64,000 bases of DNA from a virus: positions 1 through 64,000 of IMG/VR virus record IMGVR_UViG_3300044833_000182. The stretch is one strand, 5' to 3'. Shown piece after piece: positions 8,227 through 16,571 of the stretch (its first letter is position 1; every line of letters starts with the position of its first letter). A model generated the notes under the pieces. It was not told the origin of the DNA and ran no database searches. It saw nothing but the letters and a program-made list of their open reading frames with translations. The position numbers and the translations under genes are program-made.

Positions 8227-8350
8227 GAAGCTGAAGGCGGAAGTGGAAGACGAGTTTGACGCCTGGCTCGACGAGTACATCGAGAAGTGGGGCGCTGCCG
8301 TCGAGGCGCACCTTGAAGAGATCGACGGGAAGGAGGGCAAGGAACAATGA
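8219..8350 (+). CDS. 43-residue very acidic protein, coupled to the polyprotein
   Basis: Starts 8 bases before the polyprotein stop and ends in an ATGA overlap with the next gene. About 16 of 43 residues are Asp or Glu (MDEKLKAEVEDEFDAWLDEY). Being tightly coupled behind a nuclease-like C-terminal domain, it could be a small inhibitor or a chaperone for that domain, or just an acidic scaffold piece. This is inference; no family is recognised. Confidence 0.5.
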   Translation: MDEKLKAEVEDEFDAWLDEYIEKWGAAVEAHLEEIDGKEGKEQ

Positions 8351-9051
8351 CCGCCGCCGTTGCCGCACCCGAGACCAAGGCCCTCGCCGACGTGTTCAAG
8401 CCGTACCCGTACGACGACGAGCGCATCCCGCACATGGCGCAGTGCCTGGGCAACCTGTACGGCTGCCTTGAACAGTTCGCCTACCACGCCCGGTACATGC
8501 GGCAGTCCGGCGAGAACACGGATGTTCTTGCGTGGCTCGATTCCATCGACCCAGACGCGGAGGCGCTGGCCCGCAAGATTGCCGAGAAGTTCGCCGCAGC
8601 CTACCCCGACCTGGAGCCGCTGCTAAAAGAAGAGATCAATGGCAAAGACTTCAGTCCGTTCACCAAGGTAGTCGCCCTGAAGGAGGAAAAGACCATGCCG
8701 GAGCCTGTGATCCCGCCGGAGCCCAAGCCGCCGGAGAAGCGCGAGGAACCGCCCGAGAAGAAGGAGGAAACCAAGCGCCTTGCCTCCTACCACAAGAAGG
8801 CCATCGAGGGGGCGGCCGACCACCTCGACAAGCTGTCCAGTCATGACGGGCTGGAGGACGAGCACCAGAAGATGTGCTACCACCATGCCAAGGCGCTGGA
8901 GGGCGTGCTGGAGGATGACGAGGAGGGGCGTGGGGAGAAGGACGACGAGGAGATGACGCCGGAGGAAAAGAGCCTGATGCAGAAGGTGCTCGCCAAGCAG
9001 CAGCGTGAGATCGAGGACAACAACAAGATCCTGCAATCGCAGGGCAAGTAA
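8347..9051 (+). CDS. Probable scaffolding-type protein
   Basis: 234 residues, located directly before the major capsid gene, where scaffolds normally lie. The N-terminal 110 residues are globular and include HMAQCLGNLYGCLEQFAYH. Residues 110-150 are a Pro/Glu/Lys hinge (PEPKPPEKREEPPEKKEET). The rest is a highly charged helical or coiled-coil region (HLDKLSSHDGLEDEHQK; EKSLMQKVLAKQQREIEDN). Charged coiled-coil composition and position suggest scaffold; no sequence family was recognised. Translation coupled by ATGA to the 43-residue gene. Confidence 0.5.
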   Translation: MTAAVAAPETKALADVFKPYPYDDERIPHMAQCLGNLYGCLEQFAYHARYMRQSGENTDVLAWLDSIDPDAEALARKIAEKFAAAYPDLEPLLKEEINGKDFSPFTKVVALKEEKTMPEPVIPPEPKPPEKREEPPEKKEETKRLASYHKKAIEGAADHLDKLSSHDGLEDEHQKMCYHHAKALEGVLEDDEEGRGEKDDEEMTPEEKSLMQKVLAKQQREIEDNNKILQSQGK

Positions 9052-9121
9052 CGGAACGACACGCTCTTCGCGGCCTCGGAAACCGCGCTGGGCAAGGGGC
9101 CGAAACAGAGAAGAGGGCAAC

Positions 9122-10525
9122 ATGCCAGGACTCATGGATCAGTTGACGGAGAACAACCGCAAGCTGGACGAACAGCGTGCGTTGATTCAGCAGGGGCGCG
9201 CCGCGCGCCACACCGGAGCGGTCCCCGACCGCGCGCCGCGCGCCCGCCGCGGCGAGAACATCATGTCCAGCCGGGGGTTTCAGATCGGCAAGGTGATCGG
9301 CGTCGTCGGCAAGAACGCCAAGATGCGTCGCGACGAAGCGAAGATCGAACTGGAATTCTGTGACCGGCTGAACAACCAGATGGCCGCGCAGGGCTGGCGC
9401 GGCGAGCACCCCGACGGCGTCCTCATTCCCATCTGGCCCGACGGCTTCGACGAGAAATCCCTCGACACGGCGACCTGGAAGGAGATGAAGGACCTCCTCT
9501 ATGCGGGCGTCGATGGGGCCGACGAAGGGGAGATGCAGTGGCTGCGCGGCCAGTACGGTCAGAAGGCCGCTATCTCTCCGTCGATGTCCTGGAACGACCA
9601 GACCACCGGCGGCAGCTTTGTTGGCCCGCCCACGTTCGGGCCGCCCATCGAACTCCTGCGGGCGAAAGAGGCCATGCTCCAGGCGGGGGCTTCCCTCGTC
9701 CCTCTGGGGCCGACGGGTTCGCTGGCCATGCCACGCCTCGCGGCCGCGACCACGGGCGGATGGATCGGCGAGAATACGCAGGCAAGCGCGACCCCGCCGA
9801 AGACCGGCTCGCTGCTCCTCCGCGCGAAGAAGGCGTTCGGCATCGTCGCGTTCGCGGCCGAATTCCTCCGCTTCGGTTCGCCCGCGGCCGAAATGATCGT
9901 CCGCAACGACCTCATGCTGACCGTGTCGCTCGTCGCCGATAAGGGTCTGCTCGACGGTCCCGGCTCGGACAACGTCCCCCTGGGTCTCGCCACGATGGGC
10001 GCCGCCGCGGGCAACCCCTACGGCATCACCATCGTCACGCCGGCCAACGCCAACCAGCTTGCCCCGCAGGACGTGTACAAGTTTATCAGCGGCATCGAGG
10101 AAGCCAATGGGACCATGACGGCGTGGATCATGCGCCCCTCCATGTGCTGGTCGATCTACGGCGCCCGCTGGACGCCCTACTCCGGCGGCACGTCTCAGGG
10201 CGGCTTCATGTTCGAACTGATGCGCGGCATGGGCGACGAGATGGACGCCTACCTGTCCGGCCACAAGGTCGTCCGCAGCACGCAGGTCAGCAACAACCGC
10301 GGCGTGACCGATCACTCGCGGACCTACATCCTCGGTCTGAACGGCCCCAACTACCTGATGGGCGTCTTCGGTGCAATCGAGGTGATGACCACCGCCGAGG
10401 GATGGAACCTCGTCAGTTCGGACCAGGTAGCCGTGAGGGCGCTGATGCACGTCGATGGGGGCATGCGCAACAACGCCGAGTGTGCTTTCATGGACCTGAT
10501 CAACCCTGCCGTCGTGGCTGGTTGA
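9122..10525 (+). CDS. Major capsid protein (HK97 fold)
   Basis: 467 residues starting at ATG 9122. Residues 1-150 are charged and helical, as in a removable delta-type domain. At about 153 the pattern PSMSWNDQTTGGSFVGPP then GPPIELLRAKEAMLQAG matches the N-arm of HK97-type capsids (T-x-G-G-x-x-V-P-x..L-L-R..). It is followed by LGPTGSLAMPRL, W-I-G-E-N, KAFGIVAFAAEFLRFG and a C-terminal beta-rich P/A domain including NAECAFMDL. This is the shell protein, presumably cut by the neighbouring protease before or near residue 153. Followed by a strong hairpin at 10545. Confidence 0.9.
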   Translation: MPGLMDQLTENNRKLDEQRALIQQGRAARHTGAVPDRAPRARRGENIMSSRGFQIGKVIGVVGKNAKMRRDEAKIELEFCDRLNNQMAAQGWRGEHPDGVLIPIWPDGFDEKSLDTATWKEMKDLLYAGVDGADEGEMQWLRGQYGQKAAISPSMSWNDQTTGGSFVGPPTFGPPIELLRAKEAMLQAGASLVPLGPTGSLAMPRLAAATTGGWIGENTQASATPPKTGSLLLRAKKAFGIVAFAAEFLRFGSPAAEMIVRNDLMLTVSLVADKGLLDGPGSDNVPLGLATMGAAAGNPYGITIVTPANANQLAPQDVYKFISGIEEANGTMTAWIMRPSMCWSIYGARWTPYSGGTSQGGFMFELMRGMGDEMDAYLSGHKVVRSTQVSNNRGVTDHSRTYILGLNGPNYLMGVFGAIEVMTTAEGWNLVSSDQVAVRALMHVDGGMRNNAECAFMDLINPAVVAG

Positions 10526-10544
10526 TCCCAATTGTACTTCGTTG

Positions 10545-10568
10545 GTTGAAGCGGCCCACCGCTTCAAC
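10545..10568 (+). terminator. Hairpin behind the capsid gene
   Basis: Perfect 10-bp inverted repeat, GTTGAAGCGG (10545-10554) and CCGCTTCAAC (10559-10568), with loop CCCA. There is no T-run afterwards, so it is more likely a partial terminator or an mRNA end stabiliser that raises capsid mRNA relative to downstream genes. Confidence 0.5.
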
Positions 10569-10591
10569 TACCCAATCAGGAGGTATTTTCC

Positions 10592-11029
10592 ATGCTGGTT
10601 GATTTGGTCAATGAGGTGCTGTGCGCCCAGGCGCTTCCTCCGCAGATCCTGACCGCGACGGCGCAAGGCTCTGCCATCGACATGTCCGACTGCCTCGCCG
10701 GAACCGGCGCCATCATCGACGTGGGCGCCATCACGGCTGCCAACGTGACCTCGCTCGTGGTGCAGATCGAGGAGTGTGCCACGACCAACGGAACCTTCAC
10801 GGCGATTCCCGGCATGGTGGCCACCATCACGGCGACCACCACGCCGGGCAACCTGCACCAGGTGGTTCGCGGTCTGCGCACGCAGCAGTTCGCCCGCGCC
10901 AACGCCGCCACGTTCGCGGCAACCACGACCACGGGGGCATTCCCCGTCAACGTGGAAATCGTGGCACAGAAGAAGTACGTGGGCATTGCGGGCCAACTGG
11001 GAGGCTTCGACAACTATCCGGGGACGTAG
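10592..11029 (+). CDS. Probable virion structural protein
   Basis: 145 residues of short beta strands, rich in Thr, Ala and Val with few charges (ATTTTGAFPVNVEIVAQ), directly after the capsid gene. Ribosome site CAGGAGGT. This resembles head decoration or minor capsid proteins, but no family is recognised. Its start (MLVDLVNE, with GGAGG upstream) is nearly duplicated at the methyltransferase gene 12821 (MLIDLVNN). Confidence 0.5.
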   Translation: MLVDLVNEVLCAQALPPQILTATAQGSAIDMSDCLAGTGAIIDVGAITAANVTSLVVQIEECATTNGTFTAIPGMVATITATTTPGNLHQVVRGLRTQQFARANAATFAATTTTGAFPVNVEIVAQKKYVGIAGQLGGFDNYPGT

Positions 11030-11082
11030 GCAGTAGAAATATCGCCCATATACTCTTTTATGCAGAAAGGAGAACAGAGCGG

Positions 11083-11880
11083 ATGCCGCGTTACAAGGTC
11101 GCTCTGGGGATTCTGGCGGTCGGCGGGCAGGAACGGTGCGAGGTGGGCTCGTTCCGCGAGACGGCGGCGGTTCACTGCGCCGGCCGCGCCGATATGGACC
11201 TGATCACCATACCCATTGCGCGGACGCCGACGCCCATTGCGCGCAACGTGCTGGTGAAGGTCGCGCGGGAGCATGGCTGCGATTTCCTGGTCATGCTCGA
11301 CGAGGATATGGGAGTGCCGCCTGCGTTCTTCAAGGAGGCGCTCGCGTTCCTCGTCAAGCATCCCGGCCCGGCAGCCATCGGCGTTCCCTACTGCACGTCC
11401 TCGCCGCGCGAGGACGTGCTGGTGTTCGAGCATGCTGCCGCTGAGAGCGGCGCGCCCGGCGCTGCGTGGGCTATCACGAACGTCGTGCGGGAGGACGCAG
11501 CGCGGCGAACTGGGATTGAAGAGTGCGCCAACATCGGGACAGGGTGTATCGCATACTCCATGTCCTTTTTCAACGCCCTGACGCTGCCGTACTTCGATTA
11601 CAGCTACAACGAGGATCACACACAGGTTATTGAAACCGAAGACTGTTACTGTCACCGGCGCGCCTGGCAGAAGGGCCTTGACCTCTTCGTCCATTGGGAT
11701 TTCTGGGGGAATCACTACAAGCTGAAGCGCGTGTCGAAGCCTATTCCGATTGGGCGTGATGATGTAGTCAAGGCGTTTGCCCGCGACGCTCAAGCGGTTG
11801 ATCGGTTGGCCGCAAGGGGGCAACGCCAAGCAGTCAATGGCACGTTGTCTGTGCGTGGCAACGGCTGCAAAGTGGAGTGA
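11083..11880 (+). CDS. Glycosyltransferase-like protein
   Basis: 265 residues starting at ATG 11083 behind AAAGGAGAA. The fold looks like a GT-A nucleotide-sugar glycosyltransferase: an N-terminal Rossmann-like region, IPIARTPTPIARNVLVKVA, then FLVMLDEDMG with a D-x-D motif that would bind the metal and nucleotide sugar, and later IETEDCYCHRRAW and HWDFWGNHY. Such enzymes are often carried by phages next to structural genes and can decorate virion proteins or modify receptors. The substrate cannot be read from sequence. The 3' end overlaps the minus-strand HNH gene by 47 bp. Confidence 0.65.
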   Translation: MPRYKVALGILAVGGQERCEVGSFRETAAVHCAGRADMDLITIPIARTPTPIARNVLVKVAREHGCDFLVMLDEDMGVPPAFFKEALAFLVKHPGPAAIGVPYCTSSPREDVLVFEHAAAESGAPGAAWAITNVVREDAARRTGIEECANIGTGCIAYSMSFFNALTLPYFDYSYNEDHTQVIETEDCYCHRRAWQKGLDLFVHWDFWGNHYKLKRVSKPIPIGRDDVVKAFARDAQAVDRLAARGQRQAVNGTLSVRGNGCKVE

Positions 11881-12697
11881 TTTCAAGCCAATGAGCGCTG
11901 TCGAATCCCTTGTGATGCTGATACTTCTTTGCCTGCATCCCGCAGCGGGAACAGGGGAGAGAAGCGGCGCGCGGCAAGACGCCAGCCTTCACGGCGCAGG
12001 TGACTGCGTGGTAAGCCTTCCTGCGGATTGCAAGGGGAACGGTTTCCCGTCTCGCCGGAGCAAAGAGTTCGGGAGAAACGGGCCAACCGTAGTCAACCAG
12101 CCGATTGTAGATGGTGACAGTGGGAATGCCGAATTCTCTACCCCACTGGGTAATCGTCTGGGTTCTCCCATTGTAGATAATCAGGTGGTTGTTTCGCTTG
12201 TTGCTTTCTTGCTCGATCCGGGTAGCCCAGCGAACGTTGCCTGGTTCGTAGTGACCATCGTTGTTGATCCGGTCAAGGCTGTGTTTCTTGCTCGGCTTCG
12301 GGCCAACGTCCGCAAGGAAATCGACGAAGGATGTACGCCAACGGTCGCAGACGCGAATGCCGCGAGCGCCGTAGTCGGCATAGGACTTGAGGTTCTCGTT
12401 CTGGCATCGCTGGATCATGTCCGCCCAGGCACCGTATTCGGGAGGACGCTTTTCTCCTCTCCGGAGAAGACCGTGCGTGGTTCGTTTTTCCTTGGCAAGG
12501 CATCCACACGACCGGGTGTTGCGGCTTTGCAGACAGTTGCCGATGACGATGACTTCAGCGCCGCAAGTACAGCGGCAAAGCCATCGAAGTTTTCCGGATG
12601 GGGAGCGGTCTGCGAAAGCGAGAATCACGAGTCGGTCGAACTCGTCGCCGACCTTGATTTTCTGTCGCTGTTTTCGGGTAGAATGGCTTTCACCCAT
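11834..12697 (-). CDS. HNH homing-type endonuclease
   Basis: 287 residues on the minus strand, inside the plus-strand late operon, an arrangement typical of selfish homing genes. The middle has the AP2/HNH-type signature YGAWADMIQRCQN, YGARGIRVCDRW, SLDRINNDGHYEPGNVRWAT and IEQESNKRNN. The N-terminus has a CRCTCG-type knuckle and the C-terminus a second cluster, CSRCGMQAKKY..HWLEITPLCSRCH. The start at 12697 has GGAGG ten bases upstream. Function: DNA cleavage, probably supporting its own spread; a packaging-linked HNH is less likely in this orientation. Confidence 0.75.
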   Translation of the reverse strand: MGESHSTRKQRQKIKVGDEFDRLVILAFADRSPSGKLRWLCRCTCGAEVIVIGNCLQSRNTRSCGCLAKEKRTTHGLLRRGEKRPPEYGAWADMIQRCQNENLKSYADYGARGIRVCDRWRTSFVDFLADVGPKPSKKHSLDRINNDGHYEPGNVRWATRIEQESNKRNNHLIIYNGRTQTITQWGREFGIPTVTIYNRLVDYGWPVSPELFAPARRETVPLAIRRKAYHAVTCAVKAGVLPRAASLPCSRCGMQAKKYQHHKGFDSAHWLEITPLCSRCHAQTTCH

Positions 12698-12820
12698 GAC
12701 GTGCCTGCCTCCAACAGGTGCTTCGTGGCCAGAGCCGGCCGGCGTGCCAACAACACGCCCCGGCTCGCTTATTCTACCCTACCAAACACGATTCAACCAT
12801 CTCGGGAGGAAGATAATTCC

Positions 12821-13657
12821 ATGCTCATTGATCTGGTGAACAACGACCATGAGAAGATCCCATCGCGTCAGGAACCGCGCGAGATCGTCTTGACTCGTGA
12901 TCAGGTCTTCAACAACTCCATCGACCTGACGAGCGCGCGGCTGTGGAAGACAGCGCAAGAGGAGTACGCCGCCAAATGCTCCCGCGTCATCCCGGCTTAC
13001 GACCTCGCCGTGAATCCCAACGGCGAACCCTTCCCGCCGCCCGTCGCCGCCGAGTGGGCGCGCACCGTGGAAGGCTGGATGCACCCTGAAGAACTCATCT
13101 GGCTGGCGGAACAGGCGGCGAGACTTCAGCCGGGCGACGTGTGGGTGGAAGTGGGGGCATGGAAGGGGAGGAGCACGGCGGCGGTGGTGCTGGCGGCTGG
13201 CAAGGATGTCGTTGTCTGCACTGTGGATACGTTTGCGGGATCGCAAGAGCACATCGCGGCTGGCCTGTCCGTCAACGACCTGCGCGACTGTTTCCTGAAG
13301 ACGCGCGAGAAACTGGGTTGGCTGCGACCGAACGGTCCGGATCTGCTGATGCACTCGGGTTATTCTGTTCCGGTGGCCGTACTGTTTGATGATGCGTCCT
13401 GCGCCGCCGTCTTCATTGACGCCGCCCACGATTACGCCAGCGTCAAAGCCGACCTGGAAGTCTGGTTGCCGAAGGTGAAGCCGGGCGGATTGCTCGCAGG
13501 ACACGACCGCAACGAGCCAGGCGTGCGGCAGGCGCTGAACGACGCACTGGGCGGCGGGCAAGTCCACGACGGCCCCGGGTCGCTCTGGTGGATGCGCGTC
13601 GCGGCGGTGGAGACCGTGGCGTCGGGCAACGGTCAGAAGATCACAGCAGAGGGGTGA
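12821..13657 (+). CDS. Class I SAM-dependent methyltransferase-like protein
   Basis: 278 residues from ATG 12821 with GGGAGGAAG upstream. Residues 105-265 match the Methyltransf_24/CmcI type: EVGAWKGRSTAAVVLAAG (SAM-binding motif I), VVCTVDTFAGSQEH, VFIDAAHDYASVKADLEVW and LPKVKPGGLLAGHD. The N-terminal 100 residues are an added region of unknown fold. With the glycosyltransferase it forms a sugar or protein modification pair in the head operon. The open frame continues upstream of 12821, but that stretch is antisense to the HNH gene and is not taken as coding. Confidence 0.7.
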   Translation: MLIDLVNNDHEKIPSRQEPREIVLTRDQVFNNSIDLTSARLWKTAQEEYAAKCSRVIPAYDLAVNPNGEPFPPPVAAEWARTVEGWMHPEELIWLAEQAARLQPGDVWVEVGAWKGRSTAAVVLAAGKDVVVCTVDTFAGSQEHIAAGLSVNDLRDCFLKTREKLGWLRPNGPDLLMHSGYSVPVAVLFDDASCAAVFIDAAHDYASVKADLEVWLPKVKPGGLLAGHDRNEPGVRQALNDALGGGQVHDGPGSLWWMRVAAVETVASGNGQKITAEG

Positions 13658-13660
13658 GAC

Positions 13661-14551
13661 GTGCCGTTGCAGCCGAATCCTGACCAGTTAACGTCCGCCC
13701 CTGCTGTCAAGGGTGTGCTCGGTATTGCCCAGAACGATCCGTCTTTCGATACGTTGCTTGGCATACTCATCAACGAAGCCAGCGCCTTGATTGGCGAGTC
13801 GCTGAACCGAGACGTTCTCCTGGCGAGCAATGCGGCCAACCCGATCACGGAGTTTCCCGTCGCTCGCGGCGGCGCCTGGCTGATGCTGGATAACGCGCCG
13901 ATCCAGGCGCCGATCCTCACCGGGACGACGGTTGCAGGGAGCGCGGTCGTGACAGGACTGTCAAGCACGCGATACCTCTTTCCCGGCCAGTGCGTCAGCG
14001 GAGTGAATCTGGCAAGCCAGGGCAGTTTCATCCTCAGCGTGGACAGCGCCTCGCAAGTCACGTTGAACGCGCCGGCAACGGCCAGCGGAACGGGTTCTCT
14101 GGTCTTCGGCATGGGTCTCTGGCTGGACAATGATGGGTATTACGGCTCGGTCCCGGGATCGTTCGGTGCCGGCACACAGCTTTTCGAGGGAAGCGATTTC
14201 GCGATTCCACGCGACGACACCGGCATGATCTTGCGGAGAAACGGCGTGTGGAACGTGCGATACACACGGGAGCGCGACGACCTGTCCGGGCAGCAAACAA
14301 CCGGCGGCGTGGGCAACATCAAGGCGATTTATTGCGCCGGCTGGCCGTCGGTTCCGGGCGACCTGGCTCTGGCCTGCGAACGGGTGATCGCGAAGGCGCG
14401 ACGGACGACGGCGTGGGGGGAGTTGTTGCAAACTCAGTCCTACGAGGGCGCTAGCTGGAGTGCGGTACAGAATGAGATGCGATTGGGCCTTCTTGGCGGC
14501 GACGTGGCGCCGATCCTGGCGCGGAGGCGGCTGTCGGGGTTGGGAGTGTAA
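13661..14551 (+). CDS. Probable head-tail connector protein
   Basis: 296 residues from GTG 13661, three bases after the previous stop. The N-terminal LQPNPDQLTSAPAVKGVLGIA region and the helical LLGILINEASALIGESLNRD are like gp6-type connector (adaptor) proteins. The C-terminal YCAGWPSVPGDLALACERVIAKA also fits, while an inserted beta domain (about residues 90-200) widens it. The gene stands between the capsid-modification genes and the neck genes, the right place for a connector. Confidence 0.6.
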   Translation: MPLQPNPDQLTSAPAVKGVLGIAQNDPSFDTLLGILINEASALIGESLNRDVLLASNAANPITEFPVARGGAWLMLDNAPIQAPILTGTTVAGSAVVTGLSSTRYLFPGQCVSGVNLASQGSFILSVDSASQVTLNAPATASGTGSLVFGMGLWLDNDGYYGSVPGSFGAGTQLFEGSDFAIPRDDTGMILRRNGVWNVRYTRERDDLSGQQTTGGVGNIKAIYCAGWPSVPGDLALACERVIAKARRTTAWGELLQTQSYEGASWSAVQNEMRLGLLGGDVAPILARRRLSGLGV

Positions 14552-14563
14552 AAGGAGGATGGC

Positions 14564-14947
14564 GTGGATCGGTTGCTTGCTCGCAACTTCTGGCTGACGA
14601 CCGTGCCAGGGCAGGAGGCTATGACCCTCCAATCCCGCACCAGCAACACCGCCTCCACGTTCGCGAGTTACGCCGTGCCGCGGGCGAAGAGGCGGCCGCT
14701 GACGGTAGCCGAGAGACAGATGGTGGGGGCGCTGCTGGGTACGGCGGAAATGGTCATCGAGGTATGGCGCGAGGCCCTTGACAACGCTGTGCCCGTCGCT
14801 CCGGCCGTTGCTCCCTGCCCGCGGCCGAAGCCAGGGGACGTGTGGACCGACACCTCGGGAATGAATTTGGTCATACTTCCCGCAGGAGTGGAAATGGGGT
14901 TGATGGACCAGAGGTTCAGGTGCTTCGTACAGCAAAAAACGGCGTGA
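14564..14947 (+). CDS. Hypothetical neck-region protein
   Basis: 127 residues from GTG 14564 behind AAAGGAGG. Mixed composition, with TVAERQMVGALLGTAEMV helical and a Pro-rich middle (VAPAVAPCPRPKPGD). Its place between the connector and the next neck gene suggests a head-closure or adaptor role, but no family is recognised. Confidence 0.5.
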   Translation: MDRLLARNFWLTTVPGQEAMTLQSRTSNTASTFASYAVPRAKRRPLTVAERQMVGALLGTAEMVIEVWREALDNAVPVAPAVAPCPRPKPGDVWTDTSGMNLVILPAGVEMGLMDQRFRCFVQQKTA

Positions 14948-14953
14948 TTGTTC

Positions 14954-15685
14954 ATGAGTGCTACCCTCCTTATCTCTGATAATCTGGACGGCACAGGTGG
15001 AGTTGCCGTAGTTTCCGGCAGCGCCGGCGGCAGCACGAACAGCGTCTATTGCGCCACGTTCGCTGCGGGAATGGGGGTGCTGCCCTGGACGCTTGCCGGC
15101 AGCCGCACGGGGGACGGGACTTTCGCGGTTGCTCCGGGGACCGGGTATTACCTCTGGTATCTGGACAGTCTCTCGGGCGGCTCGCATGCAGTCGCGCCGC
15201 CGGTCTTCCAGAACCTGACGAACGCGACGCAGTCGGTTCACTACCGCTGCATGGTCGGCACGCAGTCGCTGATCCAGGCCCTCGCCCTACCCTCGCTGCC
15301 GTCGAGCCACGTCGGGCTGAAATGGTTGATTCAGTACCAGCAGGGCACGGATAAGCCGCTGCCGGTTATTATGATCGCCCCTATCGGCAAGGAAGGACAG
15401 CCTGGACTCCTGACGGGCCTGGACGACATCGAGTATCCGGTTGTTGTTGCCATTGTGGACGCAGGCAACAGCGACTTCACGCTGAACTTGCCCCTGCGGA
15501 CACTGTGGCGGCAGGGGATCTTCCGGATGCTGAGGCATCAGCGGCTGTCCGGTGTTCCAGAGATCGTCACGACCGACGTGGAACCCGATTTCGTGGTCGA
15601 TCCGGCGTGGTTCGCGAAGAACTATTTCTATTCGGCGATCCTGTTCAAGTTCAGGTCGAGAGAGCCCAGAGGCTTCGGAAGGTAA
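14954..15685 (+). CDS. Probable neck/tail completion protein
   Basis: 243 residues counting from ATG 14954; TTG 14948 is an alternative start two codons upstream. N-terminal beta repeats (SGSAGGSTNSVYCATF), then a C-terminal region with LRTLWRQGIFRMLRHQRLSG and AWFAKNYFYSAILFKFRSREPRGFGR. Directly precedes the tail tube gene, so a tail terminator or completion protein is likely; inferred from order only. Confidence 0.5.
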   Translation: MSATLLISDNLDGTGGVAVVSGSAGGSTNSVYCATFAAGMGVLPWTLAGSRTGDGTFAVAPGTGYYLWYLDSLSGGSHAVAPPVFQNLTNATQSVHYRCMVGTQSLIQALALPSLPSSHVGLKWLIQYQQGTDKPLPVIMIAPIGKEGQPGLLTGLDDIEYPVVVAIVDAGNSDFTLNLPLRTLWRQGIFRMLRHQRLSGVPEIVTTDVEPDFVVDPAWFAKNYFYSAILFKFRSREPRGFGR

Positions 15686-15694
15686 GGAGGCGTC

Positions 15695-16561
15695 ATGAGT
15701 GGAAGCTACGGCTACGCATCCCAACTTGGGATCGACAGCACCAACCCGATCACGAAGCGCTTCGACTTCCAGAGCGAGAGCCTCGTCTGTGACGAGAACT
15801 TCGCGGACCTCAACGGCATGCGCGGCACGCGGTCGCGAGACATCAGCCGCGTTCGTCAGGGAAACCGCCGCGTTCACGGCCCGCTCCATTTTTTCCCGAC
15901 GACGCAGGAACTGGCCTACCTCCTGCCGTGGTGTTTCGGGGCGGCCGCCAGCGGCACGACGTACGCGCTGGCCGACAGCCTGCCAACGCGATTTGTCAAC
16001 GTGGACCGGGTGAACAACAGATTCACCTATAACGGATGTGTTGTGGATAAAGTTACTTTCCACGGTAGCGAGGGCAACGGGCTTGCGGTCAACATCGACG
16101 TGATCGGCATTGACGAAACGCCGTCCGCGACGGCGTTCCCGACGATCGCTCTCGACACGACCACGCCGCCCTTGATGTTCACAGATCTGGTGCTGGTGTT
16201 CAACAGCATCACCTACAACTGCAAGGAATTCACCCTTGAAGTCAACAACGACATTGACAAGGACCGCTTCTTCAACAGTCAAACTCTGACCAGCGGCTTC
16301 CCGCGCGACCGGCATGTCACGATCACGCATCCGCTGCCCTACGGCGACGCCAGCGCTTCGTACAACCCAGGCGTTGCGGGCGTGGCGGTGACTTGCACGT
16401 TTACGGCGGGGGCTCACATCCTGACGTTTTCACTGGCCAACGTCGCCTATCCGCGCAAGAGCCCCAGCGTTGCCGGTCGCCAGGAAATACTTTTGCCGAT
16501 GGTGGGCCAGGCGCTCAAGGGTTCGGGAACCTTGGAGCTTGTCACGACACTTGTCATATAG
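15695..16561 (+). CDS. Major tail tube protein
   Basis: 288 residues starting at ATG 15695 (AAGGAGG upstream). Beta-rich with few charges. It contains MRGTRSRDISRVRQGNRR, then GPLHFFPTTQELAYLLPWCF, a pattern I associate with phage tail tube proteins. A final domain with an Ig-like feel (ITHPLPYGDASASYNP, then LPMVGQALKGSG) follows. It lies directly before the tail chaperone pair, as tube genes do in long-tailed phages. Forms the tail tube through which DNA travels. Confidence 0.7.
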   Translation: MSGSYGYASQLGIDSTNPITKRFDFQSESLVCDENFADLNGMRGTRSRDISRVRQGNRRVHGPLHFFPTTQELAYLLPWCFGAAASGTTYALADSLPTRFVNVDRVNNRFTYNGCVVDKVTFHGSEGNGLAVNIDVIGIDETPSATAFPTIALDTTTPPLMFTDLVLVFNSITYNCKEFTLEVNNDIDKDRFFNSQTLTSGFPRDRHVTITHPLPYGDASASYNPGVAGVAVTCTFTAGAHILTFSLANVAYPRKSPSVAGRQEILLPMVGQALKGSGTLELVTTLVI

Positions 16562-16571
16562 AGGAGGGTTC

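Noticed and set aside
11881-12820. Long plus-strand open frame joining glycosyltransferase end to methyltransferase
   Set aside because: It is the reverse of the HNH gene; the methyltransferase has its own start and ribosome site at 12821.
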